From: Rhizophagus irregularis
Lineage: Eukaryota > Glomeromycota > Glomeromycetes > Glomerales > Glomeraceae
Direction: 5' to 3'
Length of the DNA: 64,000 nt
Assembly (NCBI RefSeq): GCF_026210795.1
Contig: NC_089433.1
Coordinates: 1,513,001-1,577,000 of the forward strand
Positions 50,336 to 61,666 of the stretch are shown piece after piece. The translations under genes were made by a program, and so were the position numbers. The notes beneath the pieces are model-generated. The model did no database searches, was not told where the DNA came from, and worked only from the letters and a program-made list of their open reading frames with translations. Position 1 is the first letter of the stretch. The number at the start of each line of letters is the position of its first letter.

Positions 50336-52096
50336 TTATAATAACCCCCCTTTGTATTATTCCTTTTAGAATTTTCCTACCATAAAAAAAGAAATTACGA
50401 ATATGTCTTAAAATCAAAAATTTTCCTTGTTAAAAAAAAAGTAGAAGGGGTTAATCTTACCGATAATTTTGATGAACTAAACCAATATTGTATGCGGATG
50501 TACCTCCAAAGTATGTACTTATTTTATTATTTATTTTTAATATATACATTTTGTCATAATTAGGGATAAAAGGAAAGGTGAGTAAAATTTAACCGGTGAT
50601 CTTCTATCGATCACACACTTAAAAAAATATAATTAATCTCCCTTACAGTCTCTTCCCTAATAAGTTGAGTTCATTTCGGCTGTGTTTTTTATATATATAT
50701 ATGTAATAACCGATTAAACCGAAATTTAATACAACAATAATAATAATCATCATCATCACTTTATTCCGTCTTTTTCCCATTATCTAAATGAGTCACAATT
50801 TAATCTCATTCTTTCTTATTATCACATTTTAATATTATATTAATAATCACAAATATTAATAGTGATATTACTTGAAAAAACTGAAAAAACTACCTTAAAC
50901 CCGATTAAAAAATAATAAAATAAAAACCCGAGATTACTACAAAAAAAAAATTTTTTTTTTTTCAGGTTATAATTATTTATTTATTTATTTAAAAAAACCT
51001 TTTTTTTTTTTTTAAAAAAAAAAAAATATATATCATCTAAAAAAATTCCTTTATAATATATATATATATATATATATAAACGTATATATATATGTAATAT
51101 ATGTAATTATTTGTGTATATATATATATATAATAATAATAATAATACTGTAAAGTGTATATATAAAAAAAAATTTTTTTTTTTGTTCACTATTGCACCAA
51201 AAGTTAAAACTGATAAAATTTAACTATTCTATATATATATAGATGTTACTTTAAAAAAATTATAAAGTCTAGCAAGATTTCATATTTTTTTTTCTTCCTT
51301 TTCTCTAAAAAAAACTTCTTCATTTCCTAAAAAAAAAAATCATCGTTAATAATTTTCTTTTTTTTTTATTTTTCAAAAAAAAAAATAAAATAAAATAAAA
51401 TAAACTAAAAAATTATTTAATTTTTTTTTTCCGTTAATAAAGAAAAAAAAAGTTTTTGATTTTTTTTTAGAGAAGAAAAGAAAAAGAAAAAGAAAAAGAA
51501 AAACTGAAAAGGAAAGAAAGTTTTTTTTAAAAGAAAAACAGAAAGAGAGAAAAGAACCTTTTTTATTTTCTTCTTTTTTTTATTGAAAACCCTTGTTTTA
51601 TTTTATAATCCGTATAATCCGTATAATCCGTTCTTAAAAAAAACATTACGTACTTTATTTTATACGTTTAATAATTCTATCTATCTATCTATCTATTTTT
51701 TTTTTTTTGTATCATATTTTTCATATTTTCGACGTGGTTTTCCTTTCTCGCGTATTTTTAATAATTAATTTTTTCTTTTTAAAAAGAAAAGAAAAGATAA
51801 TACTTCTTTAAATTCGTTTAGTTAAAAACCGGTGAATTCTATTATTATTTTTTGATTCCTTAATTCTTTTTTATAAAAACAAGTTTGATTTATATACATA
51901 ATTTTGTAAATAGAAAATCCTTTTCTCACCGGTTGGGAATCAATTCATTAATAAAAAAAAAAAACTCCCCCTTTTATATACATCATATAGTTAAAACATA
52001 TCAAAACCATATCACAATATCATAAGTTCATTTTAACAAATACAAAAAATATATAAAAACTCTTTTACCTTTTCATTCACATAAAATATATACATA

Positions 52097-54765
52097 ATGA
52101 CTTTCTCAATTTGTTTCTGGGCTCTCTTATCACAAAAAGATTTGTGTTTCGTTTACCTTTCACCATGGCTTTCAAAGACTCTTGGTTCAGAAGATGATTT
52201 ATTATTAGGAACTTCCTTTTTTGATTATTTTCATCCTCAAGAACGAGAAATGGCGCGTCATGATTTGTCCGAATTCGTCAAAAAGAAAACTTTATCATGT
52301 TCTGTTACCACGTACATATCTTGTAGAAATTTATTTCTTTTATAAAAACGCGTTTTTTTTAATAAGGCACGTGATTTTACTGATAATATTCCTTTTTTTT
52401 TTATATATATTAGGTGTCAATATAATACCATTCAAACTATAAGGAAAAAATTACAACAAACTCCTGTTTCTTCATCAAAATCATCTTTTAAACAAATGCC
52501 TTCTCAATATTCTCCTGCTTCATCTACGATGACATCACCTAATTTTACTACTACTACTACCAACACCACTTCTCGATCGAATGATGAATATATGGTAATG
52601 GATGTTGGTATGAATGTTGTTAGTCAAGATATCGTGTTGGCTTTTTTCCATTCCGGTATTTAATTAAAATTTAATTTTTAATTTGATCTTTTTGTCATTT
52701 AATTAATTATTTCGGCAATTAATTTCGTTAATTTTTAATTAATATTAGCAAAGCAAAATAACTCGAATTGTGTATCAAGTACATGTGGCGAAACGGAATT
52801 CACCAAAGAGGTAACTATATATATATATATATATAAACATTGTCCTTTTTTACATTTCATATTTTTTACATTTTATAAATTATTATATATTTTTTTTAGG
52901 AGGTTAATAAATTAACGTCTCTTATGCGAAAACATTTGACAAATAAAGTTCAAACACCACCTTCTACACCATTTCCTGAAAGTTTTTTTAATAATGAAAC
53001 TCCAAATCGTATATTTCAAATTCTTGATAGAAAATCTCGAAACCTAATTTTCACTTGGCCAGATTCAAATAGTATTAATTCATATAACAAATATGATTTT
53101 TCTCGTCTCATATGGGATTCATCTATTATCAAAGATACTAGTAGTAATAATATTAAGAAATCTAATAATTTAGATGTTGGAGAATCTCCAAATTGTTTAA
53201 AACTTACATCTGATAAACATATTATAGAAACTTCAGGAATTTGTCGTCAAGCAGAAAGTGTAATAATTCCTTATGGTGATATTGTTTTTGCTTGCTTTCA
53301 AATATTACCTTCGGCTACTTCTTCAATATTAGGTGTATCTTCAGCTTTTACTAAACCAAAGGCAAGATCTGCTCCTTGTTCACCTGCTGCTACAATTAAT
53401 AGTAATAATAGTGTTTATGTTAAAAGACCTAGATCCCCTGGTTCTCTTTCTCCTTTACCTTCTTCTCATTTTTATGATGATGAAATTAAACGTTATAATA
53501 ATAATAATAATAATAATTCTTCTTCTTATTATAATCATGATTTTCCTGATTTTATTCAGGAAAATCATCGTTCCAAAAGGCATCGTTCTTCTAATGAACA
53601 ACATTTTGTACCCATAAAAATTTCTTCTTCTCCATCAGTACCTCATTTATTATTGAATCCAATGTCTCCCCCTTCATATAATGATCAACAACAACATTGT
53701 ACTCAACCACAATTCTCTTTCTCTACAACTTCAAAGGATATTCAACCTTTACCAACTATACAACATCCACAACAACCTTATTATCCTCATGTTACTCAAA
53801 CTTCACAACCTCGTCAACCTTCCCCAAAACATGATTATCCTTCTCCTACTCCTACAAATCATTCTCAATTCCATAATGTTACTATTAACAATAATAACAA
53901 TAATAATAACAACAATAATAATATTATGTCACAACCTCAACAAACAACACCTCCTTCATCTCAATCATCATCTAATCAATCTCAACAACGATATACTCCT
54001 CAATTCACTACTACTCAACAACGTAGAACTAATAATAATAATACCAATAATAACAATAATAATAATAATGTTCAAGGTGTTAAGAAATGTGAGAGTTGTC
54101 ATACTTCTTCTAGTCCTGAATGGCGTCGTGGTCCAACTGGACATAAAACGTAAGTGTTAAAAAAATATTTTTTTTCATTATTGGTAAATTTGAAGATGAA
54201 AAATATGAAACTGACTTTCCTTTTTTATATATATATATATAGTTTATGTAATGCTTGTGGATTGAGGTATTCACGTACAATTGCTCGTGAAAATCGTAAA
54301 AGGGAACAAGCTCAACGTGAACAAGAACAACGTCAAAGGGAACAAAGGGAACGTGAAGAACGTGCTCGTGAAAGAGCTGCTGCTACAGTGATGATGCAAA
54401 GAGTAATTGAACCATATTCTCAATATAGATCATCTAATGCTACACCTATACCTATAATAGCTCCAGGTCAACAGCATCTTCATCATCAAACTTCAGCTAA
54501 TTCTTCTGGTCCACTACAATATCTTCCTTCAACTCTACCACCAATAAGTTATCATCGTCATCAACCACAACCTTCTCATCATCATCATCATAATATTCGT
54601 CCTACTCCACTTAATCATCATCATCAACATCAAATTGATCTTCCACCTCCTTCAAATAATGATAGAATCGGTTATACTTTACCTCCTCCTCATTTTTTTG
54701 ACAGACAACAAAATGGAACTGGTGCGAGTAATGGTAATAGTTATCAAATACCAGGTGGCAGATAA
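52097..54765 (+). CDS. PAS-domain plus WC-type GATA zinc finger transcription factor
   Basis: Five exons (52097-52311, 52414-52655, 52749-52810, 52900-54149, 54243-54765) join to 763 residues. The start carries a PAS-like domain (FVYLSPWLSKTLG, SFFDYFHPQE, DLSEFV, SVTTCQYNTI; ~1-80). Long Ser/Gln/Asn-rich stretches follow, with several poly-Asn runs. The zinc finger is CESC...CNAC (Cys 570, 573, 592, 595) with an 18-residue loop and [20 protein letters not shown], the type found in White Collar and plant GATA factors. An Arg/Glu-rich helix (residues ~600-630) and a His/Pro-rich tail follow. It probably binds GATA sites; similarity to WC-2-type proteins suggests light or nutrient signalling, but no LOV flavin motif (NCRFLQ) is seen. 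An intron splits the finger. Confidence 0.88.
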
Positions 54766-56396
54766 ATGACGTAATGGTGATATATATTATATATATATTT
54801 TACGAATATTATGTTTCACACCTTTAATGCGTGTATATATATATCACGCTTAATAAGTATTTTAAAAAATCATTTTATTTACGTATGATGTAAAATATCC
54901 CTTATTAATATTATATGCTTATTAAAATAAACTCGTGTGGTACGATTGAAGGTATAAAAAAATTAGTAATTACGAATTATGAAAAAAATTCATTTAAGTG
55001 GACGGACATTTGATTGAAAATTTACCTGTAACGTCAATTATAGAATTTAATCCGAGTATAATTTTTTTTTTCTTTTTACATCAACCTAATGATTCGTTAT
55101 AAGATTCACTTCGCGATATGTAAATTTTCTTGTATATTCTCTTTTATATCATTTGTATATTTTTTTTCAACCTTTTTTTTTTTTTTTCTTCAAACTATCA
55201 TCATTTAGTGTTATACTTTTTTAATATTTGTATTATTTTTTACATTATCTGAAATGTTTTTTTTTTTAATATAAAATTTTCAGTTGTTATAATTTCTTTT
55301 GAAATCTTTAAAATCTTTTTTTTTTATTAATGTTTTTTTTTTCTTGAACTTTTTTTTTTTTTAAAAAAAAAATATAATACAAAGTCTTTTATACATTTGA
55401 TATTTTGGTTACGTTAACAAGATATTAAATTAATAATTATTATTAAATAATTTTTTAGATAATGTACATATATACTTTGCTCGAACTTCTTACGAACTTC
55501 TTACGAACTAAAAAATTTTTTTTTTTTTTTTTTCGAGGAAAAAATTTTTTTTTAGGTGTAAAGACCTACGCCAATCAATCATTAAAAAAAATCCCAGTTT
55601 ATTATTTAACAGATCTTTTATAAAAAAAATTTTTCCCAAAAATTGTTTACTTAAATAAATAATTCAAAAAACGCTTATTTTTATGAATTGTTTATAAATT
55701 TAATATGTATAAAAAAAATAATCTAATGTTTAGAATATTCTAGATACATAAAAATAGAAAGTATGAAAAAATCTGAGAATCATCAAAATCAGTAAATAAA
55801 TAAAAAAAAATAAATAATAAAAATAAAAAACTATTAATAAAAATTTTTTTTAAATATCAGATATCATAATTAAAATAATTAATAAATTTTATTGTTTTTA
55901 TATATATATATTTGAATTTAATAAGATTTGATGAAAATGTTAAGTTTCAAAGTTTCAAAAAGTTTCATACCAAAATATTCGTTGATTAAAAATATATAAA
56001 GAAGGGTTTATGGTTCATATCTTGAAAGTTCGATTTGTTCTAAAAAAAAAAAAGTTTCATGAGAAAATTAGTTAAAAATCTTTGAAAAATTTTTTCTTTT
56101 GTTAAATGAAAAACAATATACTTTCTCCACAAGAAATAAGAATCAATTCGTTTTTACCAATAGATATATTCTAAATAAAAATTTGAAAAAAAAAAAAAAA
56201 TTCATAAGAAAATTGGTATGTAAATTTGAAAATTCATCCTATTAAACATACTTCCTCCACAAGGAAAATAAAATTACCAATAGATAATATTCATATTTTA
56301 TCTTTTACATACTGTACATATATATGTAAAAGTCCGTTACGAAAAAAAAATTTATAAATCTTGTAGGAATTATTTAGATTATCTATCACATGAAGT
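54766..56396. other. A+T-rich intergenic after the GATA gene
   Basis: No gene seen. Homopolymer A-T junctions as in the desert continue to about 56350. Confidence 0.6.
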
Positions 56397-56492
56397 GCCC
56401 GGATAGCTCAGTCGGTAGAGCGTGAGGCTTTTAAGACATCTCCGTGAGTCTTGGGAACCTTAAGGCCGTGGGTTCGAGCCCCACTCCGGGCG
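56397..56492 (+). tRNA. tRNA-Lys (anticodon UUU) with a 23-base intron
   Basis: The acceptor stem GCCCGGA pairs perfectly with TCCGGGC. The D arm is GCTCAGTCGGTAGAGC, the anticodon stem TGAGG/CCTTA, the loop CTTTTAA with anticodon TTT at 56430-56432, and the T arm GTGGG-TTCGAGC-CCCAC with a perfect B box. The intron 56434-56456 sits right after position 37, the standard site for nuclear tRNA introns. Without it the molecule is 73 bases. It decodes AAA/AAG, the commonest Lys codon in this A-rich genome. Confidence 0.95.
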
Positions 56493-57515
56493 AATTTAAA
56501 AATTATTTCTTTCCAAACTTTTTTTAATCGTGAATTTAAATCTTCCTTCCACAAACTTTTATATAAAATAATTTTTTTGCTTATTTTGAAGATGGAGTTT
56601 GTTTTCGAGTCTTTTTTCCGAACAAGTGTTTGATATAAGTGAAACTTTTACAAGATTTTTTTTTGCTCGCGTTTTTTCTCGTTATTTAGCGTATTTTAAT
56701 AATATTAATAATATTAAAAAAAATTACATCCTTCTATTTTGCGCAGGAAATCTTTTTTGTTCTATCAGCTTTTTTTTCAATCGAAAAAAATATCTCTTTT
56801 TTTTAATTAAACAAAATTTGGTTAAAAAAAACATTTCGATATCATGTGACCTATCTTTACTCAAATTAATCATAATAATAGTTCATGGTTAAACATTTAC
56901 TTATATTAATTTCTTTGTAACCTCGTTCACTTTGTGAAATAAAAATAAAATAAAATGCTTCATATTTATCGAATTTTTTGAAAACCTCAAATTGAATTTT
57001 AAAAGTAATTTTTCATTTTATACACTCGTTGGTCATTGCGTTCATATACATAATTTCAAAATAGTACGTTCAATGACTACATGGAACACGTAGCTAGAAA
57101 AAAAGCCACTTAAATTCGTGACCCCGAAAGGGTAGACTAAGCCCGCGATGTGTTGCATTTATAGTGAATAGATGTCATATTAAAGAGTCATTTGAAAAAA
57201 CTTTTTTTAAAACTAAAATATTTTTTTTAATTTTTTTCCAAGTGCATTCATATATAGCTAATAGTCATTGACAAAAAATTACAAAAAGTTATAAAAAATA
57301 ATAATAAATAGTAATAGTAGTGTGCATTTAATTATATCTTTAGGGTAATTTGAGTTAGAATCAAATACCCACAAGCAATTAATTGCGAGCACACATTCAA
57401 TCTAATATAATATTTGGGATCTCAATAAAAAATTTAATCAAGTTTCATGTATCAAACATATTATTTGAAACTATTAGGCAAATGATCTAAATAATTTTAG
57501 GAAAAAAATGCGCAC
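56493..57515. other. Intergenic between tRNA-Lys and the CDK gene
   Basis: ORFs at 56451-56633 and 56599-56892 run from the tRNA or through A/T-rich DNA and are not convincing. No repeat boundary seen. Confidence 0.5.
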
Positions 57516-59005
57516 TTACAAGCGGGAAAGGCTAGATATATAGGTGTTGAAGTAAGGATGGGATCGAGCGCGCTTGGCAGAGATTCGATAAGCAGGATCG
57601 TAAATTAGCATTTTCTATTAATAGATATCGAGTTGTTAATAAAAACATATTTGAGTTATATTGTATATAATCAATTAATATATTATACCGAAAGTAAATC
57701 AATGGCAAGCGGTTCCATCTTTGGAACGCTATCACACAATAATTGTGGTCTCCATTGAGGGAAGTTCGGCTTGTAGTCAGGCAAATTTATAATATCTGGC
57801 CATACATTTTCATCTGGTGTTCCTAAAATTCTGCAATAAAATGAATTATTAGCCTAAACAACTATTTCAGTTACCAATTTGACAATTTTAAAATAAATTA
57901 CCTGAAGATTGTGTAAAGTTCGTCAATTTCAGAATCACCTTTATAATAACAAAGAAATTTTTAAATAATATTGAAAATTTATAATTCATATTAAGTATAC
58001 TAATCGATTAACATCATACCTGCAAACATTGGTGACAAAAGTGACATTTCTGCAAAAATACACCCAATACTCCACATGTCAATAGTAAAAGAGTAAGCTC
58101 TAGAGCCTAGCAAAATTTCAGGAGCTCTGTACCAAAGAGTAACAACCTATACTTAGGGATGATCGATTATAATAAGTTATAGTAAATATCTAATGTTTAA
58201 TTTAGAGGTTCGATCCGATTTTTCAGATAGAATTCGTAATTCTATTTCTATTATTACGGATCGAACACCCAGATACTTTAACTCACCTCATGAGTATATG
58301 GTCTCATAGGGACACCAACAGCTCTCGCCAATCCGAAGTCTGCTAATTTCAAATCTCCATTTTCGTCAATCAACAAATTTTGTGGTTTCAAGTCGCGATG
58401 GAAAATACGATGCATGTGCAAGAACAGCGTTCCATCAAGGAGTTGATACATAAATTTCTAATAAATCCATTAAACAGAATGAAATTTTACCTTCGGTATA
58501 GTTTATAAAGGAAAACTAAAGTTAAAGATGCGAATTACCTGCATTGTAAATTGATCCATTCCTTCTGGTGGAAGCCCTTTCATGTATTTTTTCAAGTCCA
58601 TTTTTAATAATTCAAATACGAGACATAATTTTCGTTCCTGGTTGACAATGTCCAAAAGCCTAGCAAATATTATAATTAAATTACTATTTTTTTTATCGAT
58701 ACACGAAGAAATAATAACTTACTTCACGATATTACTGTTCTTAGTGGCTTCCTTCAATAGTGAAATTTCGCGAATCGAAGTCGGTGGAATTCCCTCTTCT
58801 TCTTCTTCCAGTCGAATCTTCTTTAACGCAACAATTTTTCCAGTCTTCGTATCTCTCGCCTTATAGACGACACCATATGTGCCTGTATTATAAATAAATC
58901 TGTAATTTTTGTAATTGAACTTTGCTTGAATTCTTCAAGAAGTTATACGCGAAAATCAAATTTACCTTCGCCGAGTTTTTCAAGTTTAGTGTAGTCGTCA
59001 GCCAT
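57516..59005 (-). CDS. CDK1: CDK1/Cdc2-like cyclin-dependent kinase with a PPTSIRE helix
   Basis: Eight exons (57516-57614, 57689-57830, 57902-57938, 58020-58146, 58287-58457, 58539-58659, 58723-58882, 58966-59005) give 298 residues, the length of CDK1. All kinase parts are present: [11 protein letters not shown] with Thr15/Tyr16 inhibitory positions, Lys34, HRDLKPQN (Asp129), DFG (Asp147), T-loop Thr162 in [34 protein letters not shown], and DLLSKMLIYDP. The cyclin-binding helix reads PPTSIRE (46-52) in place of PSTAIRE, preceded by five Glu. This may be a divergent CDK1 paralogue or the species' own variant. The last codons read YISSLSRL; a GTAAGT overlapping the stop leaves room for another 3' exon. 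Confidence 0.9.
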
Positions 59006-59826
59006 TTTTGGAAAGTGGATTATAATATTTATGGAAGGTTTAAGTTTAAGAATGTATGTATTTTGTATTGTTTTGAAAGATAGGAAGAAAAAGTAAAGGT
59101 TTGCTTTTATATTTAATTAGGGATATTTATGTCATATAAATCCTAAAAATAACACGTAACGTCGTAACGCGTCTTTTTTTGTGAAAATTAGTGACGTTAT
59201 AATGTCATATCATGTGATTCACGTGATTTATGATAATCTTTTTTTTTGGTTGAATATAAATAACTCCAAATAACCTTTTTTTTTTTTTTTATAGACATTC
59301 AATAGCTCCACGTTTCGAGATGTTTTCGTATATTTTTATCAATTTATCTCTTTTGTGGAAGTTGCTTATAACAATAAAACCCAATTTAATCACGATATTT
59401 GAGTTTATTTCAAAAATTCATCTATACGTTTCATGCATTGGGTACATTTATTATTTTAAAATTAAAGACATGTGAGAAAAACGTAAATGTTTTGCTAAAC
59501 TATAGCTATCAGATATATTAAGTGCGCAAAGCCTATTTTAACGGCTAATAAATAAAAATTAAATAAAAATAAATAATTGACAACTTTTTCCTTACCCAAT
59601 TTGTCGTTACTCGTTAGTCCGTAAAAAATCAATTATGCCAAAATTGGGGTGACTTGGGAAATGATTTTATCGGTATCGTTTTGGATATTCAAATTAACTA
59701 TTGTTACAAAAATATATTTATAAATATCAATTTTAGATATGCGAATTTAAATGCAAAAAAACTTAGCAATTTATGATAGGTATAATTTATATATGATGAT
59801 TTAATTTATTCTTTATAAAAGATACT
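59006..59826. other. Intergenic, promoter side of the CDK gene
   Basis: No ORF. An ATCACGTGATTTATGATAAT-type stretch near 59215-59240 contains CACGTG-like and GATAA words. Confidence 0.4.
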
Positions 59827-61116
59827 TTACAATTTAGAACCATCTGCAACAAATGAGATGCCTTTGCTGATGTTTGCTTTGAGCTCTGGAATAGCCGCTT
59901 CAAGTAGATTCTTTTCATATTCACTAATATTACCAAGAGGGTGGATCTTTTCAACGCCGTTTTTCTGTCAAATCGATTATTAATTATAATTAAAAAAAAA
60001 GAGTAAATTTATGTATGCAAGTAAAATAGGAAAATATAGTTCAAAAAAAGACATACTCCCAGTTCAATGTTTGATGAGAAATAATCCAATTCATTAACGG
60101 CGTTTTTAACTTGTTTGCCCCCTACGCTATCAGCATCTAGGCAAACGTAAGAAGGCTCAATAATTCCTGATTCTCCTTTAACAGTTGCATTCAAAATTGA
60201 GGATGCAAATCGAGCACCAGCCTGTGCCATTGAAAGAGTTGCGGATCCTGCACCATCCTTGGCTTTAACAACTTCATCACCTCCTATTAAAACATAAAGC
60301 ATAAATAAGATGTACTAAAATAAAATCGTTATTTTATATGAAAGGCGTTTTGTTTTACCGAATTGAATGCGTTGTGTAAGTAACTCAATTTCATCTTGAG
60401 TATAGCTATGAGGTGGGGAAATTTGTGACAAGAGAGGAATGATAGTTACACCACTGTGCCCTCCTACAACAGGGACGCGAACTTTTCGTGGATCTGCTCC
60501 ACTGACTGAACTAGTGAAAGTAGATGCACGAACGATATCAAGAGTTGTAACTCCAAAAACTCTTTTTGGATTAAATACTCCATGTTTCTTCAAAACCTCT
60601 GCAATAATTGGTACGGTGGAATTTACAGGATTTGAGATCACGAGAACATAAGCATCAGGAGAATATTGGGCAATGCCTGTCGCCAGGTCACGAACAATGC
60701 CTGCATTTATCTAATATGCAATGATAATAATAAAGTCCCATAATGAAAGAACAATTTTAATCTACTTAATATCTTGAATATTATAATTAAAAATTTTAAA
60801 TCAATCATACCTTAAAAAGGTCGTCTCTTGTCATACCGGGTTTACGGGGAACACCAGCTGGAATAACAACCAAATGAGCGTTAGTCAACGCATTTTTTAA
60901 ACCGTCATTTGGCGCATTTTTTGAACCGTCTTTTGGTGGTGGTAAATAGCCGGTAACTTTGGCTGGAGTGTTGATATGACTTAAATCTGCGGCTACACCA
61001 GGACTATTTACGATGTCATAAAGTGCAAGTTCGGTGACAACTTCATTCAATTTAAGAAGAAGTGAAAGAGGCTGCCCAATACCTCCAGCAGCACCTAATA
61101 CTACAGCTTTGACCAT
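59827..61116 (-). CDS. MDH: Malate dehydrogenase with peroxisomal targeting signal (SKL end)
   Basis: Four exons (59827-59964, 60057-60283, 60359-60710, 60811-61116) give 340 residues. It converts malate and oxaloacetate with NAD. Motifs: the NAD loop [14 protein letters not shown] at the very start (no mitochondrial presequence), [24 protein letters not shown] (substrate Arg), [32 protein letters not shown] (catalytic His) and AGARFA. The protein ends GSKL, a canonical type 1 peroxisome signal, as in yeast Mdh3, so it likely serves beta-oxidation and the glyoxylate cycle in peroxisomes. An extra Lys/Pro-rich stretch ([18 protein letters not shown], residues ~59-76) is inserted before the LTNAHLVVI strand; it contains a short internal repeat (DGSKNA/DGLKNA). 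Confidence 0.95.
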
Positions 61117-61666
61117 TTTTTTATGAGTATAAACTTAATTTTTGAATAAGTAGAAAGGTTATATCCACACACACAAAAAAAAAGTGTTTCTTTATATATT
61201 TATATAAGGAAAAAATCCAAGTCAATCAGACAATCGCAAAATTCTAGATCGATCGGATCGATCGGAATCATCGGATCGTTGTGGAAACGAATTTGCTCCG
61301 GTCATGCTACCAGTCGGAAACACTTCCCAAAAAACCCTAGATTAGATTAATTAGATTAACATTACGTAACATTTCGTGGCTTGTAAGATAATCTCAATAG
61401 ATAAGATAACTAATACGCGTAAGTATGGTCAAACGCTAATTTGAATTATCAAATCGAATTATTCTTTTGGCATTTGTGGAATAATTAATTTTCTTTTATT
61501 ATTATGAAACATATGCAGTGATATGGAATTAAAATTTAAAAAAAGATTATCGCAAAGAAATTGTCTTGGGATAGTCTCGCAAATAATCATGCAACTCAAT
61601 TAGAAATTCATTTATTACGTTATATGATAATAAAAAATCATAGTAACACAGTGGATCAGTCTTATA
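61117..61666. other. Intergenic, promoter side of the malate dehydrogenase gene
   Basis: 550 bases, no ORF; contains the ATCGGA repeats listed next. Confidence 0.6.
61252..61275. promoter_or_regulatory. Three ATCGGA words at 9-base spacing
   Basis: ATCGGAtcg, ATCGGAatc and ATCGGAtcg start at 61252, 61261 and 61270, about 136-160 bases upstream of the MDH start codon. Regular CGG words are typical targets of fungal zinc-cluster regulators; the factor is unknown. Confidence 0.4.

Larger units (their letters stand above)
38333..52096. other. Gene-poor A/T-tract desert upstream of the PAS/GATA gene
   Basis: About 14 kb (with 36.4-38.3 kb similar) has no ORF that looks coding; ORFs present are low complexity (poly-F/K/L/Y). 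Long pure A runs directly joined to T runs recur (for example near 42967, 46688, 47550, 48528, 50941, 51004 and 51167), mixed with (TA)n, (AAT)n and other short repeats. Islands of normal complexity contain the motif clusters listed separately. It could be a very large regulatory or leader region for the gene at 52097, a structural region, or just spacer. Confidence 0.6.

Noticed and set aside
53333..54160. Ile/Leu-rich ORFs overlapping the GATA gene
   Set aside because: Out-of-frame shadows of its Asn/Gln codon runs.
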